From assembly GCA_021154515.1 (NCBI GenBank), contig JAJKIL010000387.1:1-5120 (forward strand): a stretch of DNA of 5,120 nt, written 5' to 3'. This document shows, piece after piece, positions 1 to 4,936 of this stretch (the first letter of the stretch is position 1; the number at the start of each line of letters is the position of its first letter). The stretch comes from Niastella sp. (GTDB taxonomy: Bacteria > Bacteroidota > Bacteroidia > Chitinophagales > Chitinophagaceae). The notes below the pieces were generated by a model. That model worked only from the letters and a program-made list of their open reading frames with translations. It had not been told where the DNA came from and ran no database searches. The translations under genes and the position numbers were made by a program.

Positions 1-15
1 CCAAACCCAGAAAAT

Positions 16-279
16 ATGATCCCTAAAGTTGTTGTCCGCCCAAACCCGTTTTTTACTTCCATAACGCTTGATGTAACGTGTGCACAAGGCAAACATGTGA
101 TTGTGCGGATGTTCGATGAAGACGATAAGATCGTAAAAATGTTCAGCTGGTTCCTGGTTAAAGGAATAAACATAACCAATATAAGCGAAGTAGAATTTTT
201 GCCTGCCGGCGTTTACTCGCTGGACATTGTTGATCTGGAAGGAGACGTATTATACAACACCCACATTTCAAAAGGCTAG
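16..279 (+). CDS. T9SS-type C-terminal sorting-like domain protein (87 aa or C-terminal end of a larger protein)
   Basis: The residues match the pattern of the Bacteroidota type IX secretion C-terminal domain (Por secretion tail, type A). An N-terminal RPNPFFTSITLDV resembles the usual YPNPF-x-x-x-L segment, the middle has VRMFDEDDKIVKMF (a beta strand with the 'D..G..V' turn), and the end has LPAGVYSLDIVD followed by a closing strand YNTHISKG. In this family the domain directs export across the outer membrane and is cleaved during anchoring. The frame is open back to base 1 with no stop, so the ATG at 16 may be the true start of a small stand-alone protein or an internal Met of a protein truncated by the window. 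No signal peptide is visible after Met16, which a genuine T9SS cargo needs; this favours either a truncated larger gene or a free-standing CTD-like protein. A terminator follows directly. Domain call fairly sure, start uncertain. Confidence 0.6.
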   Translation: MIPKVVVRPNPFFTSITLDVTCAQGKHVIVRMFDEDDKIVKMFSWFLVKGINITNISEVEFLPAGVYSLDIVDLEGDVLYNTHISKG

Positions 280-306
280 AGAAATATTTCAAACCCCTAA
301 CCCCGC

Positions 307-337
307 AGGAGTTGTTTGCAAAAACAACTCCTTTTTT
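307..337 (+). terminator. Intrinsic terminator after the T9SS-domain gene
   Basis: An 11-bp perfect stem (AGGAGTTGTTT 307-317 with AAACAACTCCT 322-332) closes a GCAA tetraloop and is followed by a T-run ending at 337. It lies 28 nt after the upstream stop codon. It ends the upstream transcript, so pdxJ needs its own promoter. It also argues against the TTG at 312 as a pdxJ start, because that codon lies inside the stem. Confidence 0.88.
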
Positions 338-351
338 ATTGTCAGTTCCTG

Positions 352-359
352 TAATTTTG
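352..359 (+). promoter_or_regulatory. Possible -7 element (TAnnTTTG) for pdxJ
   Basis: TAATTTTG is an exact match to the Bacteroidota primary-sigma -7 consensus TAnnTTTG and sits between the upstream terminator and the pdxJ ATG at 363. No good TTTG -33 box is seen about 20 nt upstream (that space is the terminator's 3' end), so this is a half-match. If used, transcription would start at or next to the ATG and the mRNA would be close to leaderless. Confidence 0.35.
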
Positions 360-362
360 GGC

Positions 363-1082
363 ATGACAAAGCTGAGTGTAAACATCAACAAATTTGCCAC
401 GTTGCGCAATAGCCGCGGAGGTAATAATCCCGATGTAGTAAAAGCGGCCATCGATGCAGAGCGTTTTGGCGCAGATGGCGTAACGGTTCATCCCCGGCCC
501 GACGAACGGCATATCCGCTACAGCGATGTACGGGCCATTAAAAAGATCATCACCACAGAATTTAATATTGAAGGCAACTGCAGGGAACAAAAATTTATTG
601 ACCTGGTGCTTGAAACGCAACCTCATCAGGTAACGCTGGTGCCAGATGCGGAAGGGCAACTTACCAGTGACCATGGCTGGGACACCATACAGCACCGCGA
701 TTACCTGCGGGAGATGATCCAGACATTTAAAAAGGCAGGCATTCGGGTGTCGATCTTCGTTGATCCCGTTATTGAAATGGTGAATGGCGCCGCAGAAACC
801 GGTACCGACCGCATTGAGCTGTATACCGAAGGCTACGCCCGGGAGTATACGAACGACAGGGAACAGGCCATTGCCAGTTATGTAACCGCCGCTAAAAGGG
901 CCAATGAACTGGGACTGGGCATTAATGCAGGTCACGACCTCGATCTTACCAACCTGGCTTATTTTGCACAAAACATCCCGGGGTTACTGGAAGTATCCAT
1001 AGGGCATGCCCTGATAAGTGATGCTTTGTATCTGGGGTATGAGAATGCGATACAATTGTACAAGCGACAGTTGAAAGGTTGA
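363..1082 (+). CDS. pdxJ: Pyridoxine 5'-phosphate synthase PdxJ
   Basis: This cytosolic TIM-barrel enzyme condenses 1-deoxy-D-xylulose 5-phosphate with 3-amino-2-oxopropyl phosphate (1-amino-acetone 3-phosphate) to give pyridoxine 5'-phosphate, the ring-forming step of the DXP-dependent vitamin B6 pathway. The 239-aa product has the family's usual length and starts with the hallmark MTKLSVNINKFATLRNSRGG. Residues expected to be catalytic from the E. coli enzyme align by number: His43 in TVHPRPDERHIR, Glu70 in FNIEGN and His191 in INAGHDL. The HQVTLVPD strand (88-95) and the phosphate-binding SIGHALI near the C terminus are also present. The ATG at 363 is chosen over an upstream TTG at 312 because the protein then begins at the conserved N terminus and the upstream codon lies inside a terminator. 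No partner gene is adjacent. The stop codon falls within an 8-bp tandem repeat. Confidence 0.97.
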   Translation: MTKLSVNINKFATLRNSRGGNNPDVVKAAIDAERFGADGVTVHPRPDERHIRYSDVRAIKKIITTEFNIEGNCREQKFIDLVLETQPHQVTLVPDAEGQLTSDHGWDTIQHRDYLREMIQTFKKAGIRVSIFVDPVIEMVNGAAETGTDRIELYTEGYAREYTNDREQAIASYVTAAKRANELGLGINAGHDLDLTNLAYFAQNIPGLLEVSIGHALISDALYLGYENAIQLYKRQLKG

Positions 1083-1134
1083 CAAGTTGACGAGTGAACC
1101 AGTTGACGAGTTAACCAGTTAACAAGTTGACAAT
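1071..1134. repeat. Degenerate 8-bp tandem repeat (TTRACNAG) across the pdxJ 3' end
   Basis: Eight successive 8-mers in perfect register: TTGAAAGG, TTGACAAG, TTGACGAG, TGAACCAG, TTGACGAG, TTAACCAG, TTAACAAG, TTGACAAT. The first two units overlap the last codons and stop of pdxJ (stop at 1080-1082). The core GTTRAC is (near-)self-complementary, with G-U pairs in RNA, so units can pair with one another on either strand. The array sits between two convergent genes, where a terminator would be expected and no T-tailed hairpin is seen. Function unknown. Confidence 0.8.
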
Positions 1135-1152
1135 TGGCGAGAGAGCCTCACT

Positions 1153-1434
1153 TTACGCCAATACATCGTGCCATTCTGTGACCTTGTCTAACACCGATTT
1201 GGCGAAGGGGCAGAGGGGCACGATCTTGATGTTATGGGTGCGGGCATATTCAACAGCGGTGAAAACCAATTGCTTTCCTACGCCTTTTCCAGCCAAAGAA
1301 TCATCTACTTCGGTATGCTCGATGGTCATTTTATTGGGGGTGGTCATTGAATATACCATTTCAGCCAGTATAGCGCCGTCCTGGCCCACATAAAACATAC
1401 CTTTCCCGTGTAATTGTTTGTGTTGTATTACCAT
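1153..1434 (-). CDS. Small GNAT-family N-acetyltransferase (Acetyltransf_CG / YjdJ-like)
   Basis: The 93-aa product resembles the short single-domain GNAT proteins of the YjdJ type, which transfer an acetyl group from acetyl-CoA to an unidentified substrate. Visible features are the strand GAILAEMVYSM (20-30), the strand MTIEHTEVDDSL (36-47), the acetyl-CoA pyrophosphate loop AGKGVGKQLV (48-57) leading into a helix FTAVEYAR, and the family's typical KIVPLCPFAKSV (70-81) with Cys75, ending EWHDVL. The ATG at 1434 is preferred to the TTG at 1455, whose extra residues (MLYSYFI) are not family-like. It is convergent with pdxJ and divergent from the toxin-antitoxin-like pair, so probably a single-gene transcript. 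The usual 'HPEW' near the C terminus reads VTEW here. Family call good, substrate unknown. Confidence 0.87.
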   Translation of the reverse strand: MVIQHKQLHGKGMFYVGQDGAILAEMVYSMTTPNKMTIEHTEVDDSLAGKGVGKQLVFTAVEYARTHNIKIVPLCPFAKSVLDKVTEWHDVLA

Positions 1435-1602
1435 AATAAAATAGGAATAAAGCAATAATAATAAGCTCTCCCGAAGAAATCGGGACGGTAAACGGTTTGG
1501 GGGTTGGTCAATTGCAACGGTCGTATGTTGATCGTTTTCAACTTATTCCGGCCGGACTGCAATTCAGGGGTAAAAATCGTATTTTTATTTAAATTGTTGG
1601 TT

Positions 1603-1848
1603 ATGGATAAGAAGAAATTGAAGGAAGAATTACACCAATATATTGACAAGCTTGAAGATGAAACAGCCTTAAGCATGTTGCATGAGGCAACTGTTGAATA
1701 CGAAAAGGCTGGTCAGAAGGATATTGTAGAAGATTTAACCCTTGAACAGGAGGCGCGGTTAAAAGAGTCATTAGAGCAACTGAACAATGGTCAGTGGAAA
1801 TCTCATGAAGAAGTCATGAAAGAGTCAAGAACATGGCTGCGAAAATAA
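1603..1848 (+). CDS. Putative antitoxin of a RelE/ParE-type module
   Basis: This 81-aa, highly charged, mostly helical protein lies directly before a RelE/ParE-like toxin and overlaps it by 16 nt, the usual antitoxin-first arrangement. The N-terminal half (MDKKKLKEELHQYIDKLEDETALSMLHEA) looks like a helix-forming dimerisation segment. The C-terminal part, LEQEARLKESLEQLNNGQWKSHEEVMKESRTWLRK, resembles toxin-wrapping tails of Bacteroidota antitoxins ('..G....HEEVM.E...WL'). No ribbon-helix-helix or HTH DNA-binding motif is obvious, so its role in autoregulation is unclear. The ATG at 1603 is chosen because residues upstream in the frame (from 1504) look non-coding and the family begins with MDKKKL-like sequence. 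The function rests on context plus weak similarity. Confidence 0.75.
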   Translation: MDKKKLKEELHQYIDKLEDETALSMLHEATVEYEKAGQKDIVEDLTLEQEARLKESLEQLNNGQWKSHEEVMKESRTWLRK

Positions 1849-2132
1849 GGTGGTCCGATAATGCAAGAGAGGATTATAAGAACGTAGTTGACTATTTGTT
1901 ACTGGAATGGAATGAAGAGATTGCCTTACGATTTATTGAAGTGGTGGAGCACAAAATACAGCATATCAAAGCCCACCCATTTACTGGACTACGTTCCAGG
2001 GGCGATCCTGAAATCAGGAGCGTCTCCATCACAAAACACAATCGTTTATATTATAAGATTACTAAAAATTTGCTGGAAATTGTGAATATTTTCGATACCA
2101 GACGGCATCCCGATAAAAATATATACGGTTAA
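1833..2132 (+). CDS. RelE/ParE superfamily toxin
   Basis: The 99-aa product has the small RelE/ParE fold pattern: N-terminal strand IRWSDNAREDYKNVVDYLLLEW (5-26), helix LRFIEVVEHKIQHIKAHPFTGL (32-53), then the strands EIRSVSITKHNRLYYKI (60-76) and LLEIVNIFDTRRHPDKN (80-96). Arg62 in the 'E-x-R' strand and the C-terminal DTRRHP motif are typical of the family. RelE members cleave mRNA on the ribosome and ParE members poison gyrase; the sequence does not decide which. The spacing 'LYY.I..N.LEIV.IFDTRR.P' is commonly annotated simply as RelE/ParE family. The gene begins inside the last codons of the antitoxin, so translation is probably coupled. No terminator is visible between it and the trp leader promoter. 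Confidence 0.88.
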   Translation: MAAKIRWSDNAREDYKNVVDYLLLEWNEEIALRFIEVVEHKIQHIKAHPFTGLRSRGDPEIRSVSITKHNRLYYKITKNLLEIVNIFDTRRHPDKNIYG

Positions 2133-2142
2133 TTAAAATAAA

Positions 2143-2174
2143 TTTGGTCAAATCATTTTTGCATAGCACTTTTG
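2143..2174 (+). promoter_or_regulatory. Candidate trp operon promoter (TTTG-N20-CAnnTTTG)
   Basis: A TTTG at 2143-2146 and CACTTTTG at 2167-2174 match the Bacteroidota -33 (TTTG) and -7 (TAnnTTTG) boxes, with one mismatch and a 20-nt gap. The gap between the toxin stop (2132) and the leader ATG (2183) is only 50 nt, so there is little room for another promoter. The predicted start point, roughly 2178-2181, is only a few bases before the leader ATG. Confidence 0.5.
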
Positions 2175-2182
2175 TAAGCATA

Positions 2183-2245
2183 ATGAAAAAGCAATTACAA
2201 AATAATCATTGGTGGTGGCATACAGACTCTAAAAGGGGCTTGTAA
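2183..2245 (+). CDS. trpL: trp operon leader peptide (20 aa, HWWWH)
   Basis: A 20-codon frame begins ATGAAAAAG and contains three consecutive TGG codons at residues 10-12, flanked by His9 and His13. It ends TCT AAA AGG GGC TTG TAA. Trp is the rarest residue, so three in a row in a 20-aa peptide lying immediately before a terminator and trpE identifies a ribosome-sensing leader, as known for trpL in enterobacteria. Its job is to report charged tRNA-Trp by translation speed, not to make a functional protein. Its final codons (2235-2242) double as one strand of the antiterminator. No Shine-Dalgarno sequence precedes it. It is too short for usual gene callers, so it is likely unannotated. Confidence 0.92.
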   Translation: MKKQLQNNHWWWHTDSKRGL

Positions 2246-2285
2246 GCTACTGTTTGATGTTATTTTAACACCATATTCAGGCCCC
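2235..2285 (+). promoter_or_regulatory. trp attenuator: antiterminator stem
   Basis: GGGGCTTG (2235-2242, inside the last leader codons) pairs with CAGGCCCC (2278-2285) over 8 contiguous base pairs, one of them U-G. The second strand includes five bases (2281-2285) of the terminator's 5' arm, so the two structures are mutually exclusive. The leader strand is a near copy of the terminator's 3' arm (GGGGCT), a strand-exchange design. A small hairpin TGTTA/TAACA (2258-2262 / 2266-2270) lies within its loop. A ribosome stalled at the Trp codons (2210-2218) should leave 2235-2242 exposed, whereas one at the stop codon covers it. Confidence 0.85.
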
Positions 2286-2309
2286 GATTAACATCGGGGC
2301 TTTTTTTTT
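2279..2309 (+). terminator. trp attenuator: intrinsic terminator
   Basis: A perfect 8-bp stem GCCCCGAT (2281-2288) / ATCGGGGC (2293-2300) with a TAAC loop is followed by nine T (2301-2309). The stem can extend by G2280-U2301 and A2279-U2302. It lies 24 nt before the trpE ATG and 33 nt after the leader stop, the position of a regulated terminator rather than the end of the upstream toxin transcript (about 150 nt away). Confidence 0.94.
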
Positions 2310-2333
2310 GACTGTTCTTAATGCGGCTGATTA

Positions 2334-3761
2334 ATGAAAAAGATAAATATTACTACCAATTGTAAAAAGCTGCTGGCTGATGTGTTCACGCCGGTAGGCA
2401 TTTACCTCCGGGTGCGCGATCGCTTTCGTGATACAGTACTGCTCGAAAGTACCGATCACCATGCAGCAGACAACAGTTACTCTTTCATTTGTATCAATGC
2501 CATTGCGGGTATCGAGATCACTTCTGCCAAAAGCATTGAATTTAAACTGCCTGGCCTGCCACCCGAAAAAGCCTCCATCACCAACAGTGCCGAAGTACCC
2601 GAGAAACTGTGGGAATTTATGCAGCGCTTTGAGGTAACTCCCGGCAGTGGTCGCGAAGCGAAATTCGCACAAGGCTTATATGGCTACACAACCTACGATG
2701 CCGTTCAGTTTTTCGATACCATTCACCTCGGTATTGAGCGCAAATCTCCGAATGGGCTGCCCGTTATCCCACTCATGCGCTATCGCCTGTATCAATACGT
2801 AATAGCTATCAATCACCATAAAGACGAACTATACATTTGCGAAAACACCATGCCCGGTGTGGAAAGTGAATTACAGGTAGTGGAGTCGCTGATCCGGAGT
2901 AAAGATGTACCGGTATATCCTTTTAAAACAAAAGGTCCCGAAGCTTCAAATATGACCGACAGCGACTATATGGATATGGTGAAGAAGGGAATTCAGAGTT
3001 GTTTGCGCGGCGATGTGTTTCAGATAGTGCTGAGCCGTTGTTTTGAACAGGGTTTTACCGGCGATGAGTTTGCCGTGTATCGCGCCCTGCGCAGCATCAA
3101 CCCTTCGCCTTATTTGTTCTTTTTTGATTATGGCGATTACAAGCTGATGGGTTCTTCACCCGAAGCGCAGCTTATTATGCAAAATGGCAAAGCGGTGGTT
3201 CACCCCATAGCGGGTACCTTCAAACGAACCGGTGACGATGAAACCGATCAGCGCGAAGCCGAACGCCTGTTACAGGATGCCAAAGAGAATGCAGAACATG
3301 TGATGCTGGTAGACCTGGCGCGTAACGACCTCAGCCGCCTGTGTGATGAAGTGAAAGTAGACCACTATCGCGAAGTGCAATATTATTCGCACGTAATACA
3401 CCTGGTAAGTGAAGTGAGTGGTAAGATCCGCACGGGCAGCAATCCGTTTGCGCTGCTTGCAAAAACATTTCCTGCCGGTACTTTAAGCGGCGCGCCAAAA
3501 TTCAAGGCCATGGAGTTGATCGATGCATTTGAGTCAACCTCCCGCAGTTATTATGGCGGCGCTATCGGGTTCATGGGTTTTGATGGACAATGTAATCATG
3601 CCATTATGATCCGCACCTTTATGAGCCGTCAGAACAAACTGATCTACCAGGCCGGCGCCGGTGTAGTGGCCGCCAGCAAACCCGAAAGTGAATTACAGGA
3701 AGTAAATAACAAACTGGGCGCTCTGAAAAAAGCCATTGTATTTGCCCAGGAGATAATTTAA
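2334..3761 (+). CDS. trpE: Anthranilate synthase component I, TrpE
   Basis: The 475-aa product is the chorismate-binding subunit of anthranilate synthase, which with the TrpG glutaminase converts chorismate and glutamine to anthranilate, glutamate and pyruvate, the first committed step of Trp synthesis. The N-terminal domain carries LLES (36-39) followed by SYSFI (48-52), the Trp feedback-inhibition site of TrpE, so the enzyme is probably allosterically inhibited as well as attenuated. The C-terminal catalytic domain shows DVFQIVLSR (227-235), NPSPYLFFF, HPIAGT (290-295), VDLARNDLSR, TLSGAPK (383-389) and YQAGAGVVAAS (438-448), all standard chorismate-enzyme motifs. Length is normal for the shorter Bacteroidota form. 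The ATG at 2334 is the first after the terminator. The feedback motif and the trpG and trpD neighbours separate it from PabB and MenF. Confidence 0.98.
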   Translation: MKKINITTNCKKLLADVFTPVGIYLRVRDRFRDTVLLESTDHHAADNSYSFICINAIAGIEITSAKSIEFKLPGLPPEKASITNSAEVPEKLWEFMQRFEVTPGSGREAKFAQGLYGYTTYDAVQFFDTIHLGIERKSPNGLPVIPLMRYRLYQYVIAINHHKDELYICENTMPGVESELQVVESLIRSKDVPVYPFKTKGPEASNMTDSDYMDMVKKGIQSCLRGDVFQIVLSRCFEQGFTGDEFAVYRALRSINPSPYLFFFDYGDYKLMGSSPEAQLIMQNGKAVVHPIAGTFKRTGDDETDQREAERLLQDAKENAEHVMLVDLARNDLSRLCDEVKVDHYREVQYYSHVIHLVSEVSGKIRTGSNPFALLAKTFPAGTLSGAPKFKAMELIDAFESTSRSYYGGAIGFMGFDGQCNHAIMIRTFMSRQNKLIYQAGAGVVAASKPESELQEVNNKLGALKKAIVFAQEII

Positions 3762-3771
3762 TTGGGACCCG

Positions 3772-3816
3772 GCTGAAGAAACGTATAGCAACACCGGTTG
3801 CGTCGCACACTTCAGC
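3772..3816 (+). other. Two-tier stem-loop in the trpE-trpG gap
   Basis: GCTGAAG (3772-3778) is the exact complement of CTTCAGC (3810-3816). Within the enclosed 31 nt, GCAAC (3788-3792) pairs with GTTGC (3797-3801) around a 4-nt loop. The structure fills most of the 73-nt gap and has no T-run, so it is not an intrinsic terminator. It could affect transcript stability or the trpE:trpG ratio. That is inference from base pairing only. Confidence 0.45.
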
Positions 3817-3834
3817 ACCATAACAATACTGAAC

Positions 3835-4404
3835 ATGAAAATTCTTGTTTTCGATAATTACGACTCCTTTACTTACAACCTGGTACACCTGGTTGAAAAG
3901 ATCTTGCATCAGAAAGTAGATGTACACCGCAACGACCAGATCCCACTGGAAGAGGTAAAGGCGTATGATAAGATCATTTTATCGCCCGGCCCCGGTATAC
4001 CCGAAGAAGCTGGTTTGTTACTGCCTTTGATAAAGGAATATGCAGCTACCAAATCAATCCTGGGGGTGTGTTTGGGTCACCAGGCAATTGGCCAGGCATT
4101 TGGCGGCAAGCTGACCAACCTGAGTACGGTGTATCATGGAGTGGCCACCCCAGTGCAGGTTATCAATCGCAGTAAGCCGCTTTTCAATGGCCTGCCCGAT
4201 GAATTTGAAGTAGGCCGTTACCACAGCTGGGTCGTAAGTGAAGAAGGTTTCCCCAAAGAGCTGGAGATCACCGCCCGCGATGCCAACAACTTCATCATGG
4301 CATTGCAACATAAAACATACGATGTGCAAGGGGTGCAGTTTCATCCGGAGAGTGTGCTGACGCCAAGAGGGGAAGAAATCCTGAGAAACTGGCTAAAAGT
4401 CTGA
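3835..4404 (+). CDS. trpG: Anthranilate synthase component II, glutamine amidotransferase TrpG
   Basis: The 189-aa class I glutamine amidotransferase supplies ammonia from glutamine to TrpE. It opens with the diagnostic MKILVFDNYDSFTYNLVHLVE, followed by ILSPGPGIPEEAG (48-60, oxyanion region), the nucleophile elbow LGVCLGHQAIG with Cys79, and GVQFHPESVLTP with His170 and Glu172 completing the catalytic triad. Length is typical for unfused TrpG; there is no fusion to TrpD as in enterobacteria. In some bacteria the same subunit also serves PabB (amphibolic use); no pabB is visible here. It follows trpE by 73 nt and should be co-transcribed from the trp leader. Its last two codons (GTC TGA) form the outer edge of the inverted repeat that bounds the downstream insertion. 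Confidence 0.97.
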   Translation: MKILVFDNYDSFTYNLVHLVEKILHQKVDVHRNDQIPLEEVKAYDKIILSPGPGIPEEAGLLLPLIKEYAATKSILGVCLGHQAIGQAFGGKLTNLSTVYHGVATPVQVINRSKPLFNGLPDEFEVGRYHSWVVSEEGFPKELEITARDANNFIMALQHKTYDVQGVQFHPESVLTPRGEEILRNWLKV

Positions 4405-4470
4405 ACTGGGATAGGTGGGATGTTTGGGATGTATGGGATGGGATTTTTGGGATAGTGGGATAGATAGGAT
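4399..4470. repeat. Left arm: TGGGAT words on a 9-bp register
   Basis: TGGGAT begins at 4407, 4416, 4425, 4434, 4439, 4448 and 4456, followed by TAGGAT at 4465. Apart from a short step of 5 and one of 8, the spacing is 9 bp, so the unit is TGGGATNNN. The array lies directly after the trpG stop and forms the left inverted arm of the cassette. Confidence 0.8.
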
Positions 4471-4518
4471 AAGGGTATTTTTGATGCGCATATGAGGTTT
4501 ACAACTAAAACCTCTGTT

Positions 4519-4936
4519 ATGACAAATCTTAAGTATAGCGATTTAACCGAGAAGATCATTCGGGGCATCTTTTAGAGTACACAGCACCCTTGGTAATGGA
4601 TTTCAGGAAGTGATTTACCAACGAGCCCTGGAGTTGGAGTTGAAGGCAGCGGAAATGAATTATGCCCGGGAGTTCGAAATGCCCATTTATTATCTGGATC
4701 AGCAAATAGGCACCAGGCGAGTTGATTTTTTAATTGAGGATAAAATAAGCGTAGAGCTTAAGGCCCTAATAAAATTGGAGGATGTACACTTTGCACAGGC
4801 AATGAATTATCTGGAAGCATACAATCTTGAAATTGGTTTGTTAATCAATTTTGGTAGTAAAAGATTAGAATATCACAGATTTACAAACAAAAAATATAAC
4901 AATAAACTTATGCAACATACTACTATATCCAACTAA
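4519..4936 (+). pseudogene. GxxExxY family protein (PDDEXK_3-like), frameshifted
   Basis: The first frame (ATG 4519) reads MTNLKYSDLTEKIIRGIF and stops at TAG 4573-4575. Skipping one T (TTT T AGA) continues in the next frame as RVHSTLGNGFQEVIYQRALELELK to the stop at 4934-4936, giving 138 aa, full length for this family. The eponymous motif G-F-Q-E-V-I-Y lies just after the shift. The nuclease-like core is retained: VDFLIEDKISVELKAL (D...E-x-K, as in PD-(D/E)XK enzymes) and HFAQAMNYLEAY. The family's role is not established. The intact second frame could start only at GTG 4610, after losing about 30 residues including part of the motif. The family usually has Glu where Arg follows the shift (FEVHSTLG), hinting at more than one change. 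Alternatives: +1 programmed frameshifting at UUU UAG A, or a base-calling error. Confidence 0.75.

Noticed and set aside
312..362. TTG at 312 as an upstream start for pdxJ (17 more residues)
   Set aside because: The codon lies inside the stem of a strong terminator, and the family's conserved N terminus begins at the ATG at 363.
342..971. Long minus-strand open frame (209 codons) opposite pdxJ
   Set aside because: It is antisense to a clearly conserved enzyme and its translation matches no recognisable family; a shadow frame.
1469..1485. Hairpin TCCCGA-AGAAA-TCGGGA upstream of the GNAT gene
   Set aside because: It resembles a terminator stem, but neither strand has a T-run after it and it sits in a divergent intergenic region; too short to call a feature.
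1496..1602. Promoter for the toxin-antitoxin-like pair
   Set aside because: TTTG at 1496-1499 and an AT-rich stretch near 1579-1595 exist, but no TTTG/TAnnTTTG pair has acceptable spacing.
2172..2247. 8-bp direct repeat TTGTAAGC at 2172-2179 and 2240-2247 flanking the leader frame
   Set aside because: Only two copies, and the second overlaps leader codons constrained by the antiterminator; chance is a sufficient explanation.
2331..2672. Minus-strand frame (113 codons) opposite the 5' end of trpE
   Set aside because: Overlaps the conserved TrpE feedback domain and has no recognisable features.
4610..4936. GTG-initiated 108-aa protein as an intact gene
   Set aside because: It would lack the first ~30 residues of the family, including the Gly of the GxxExxY motif, and those residues are present upstream in another frame; a frameshifted gene explains the data better.
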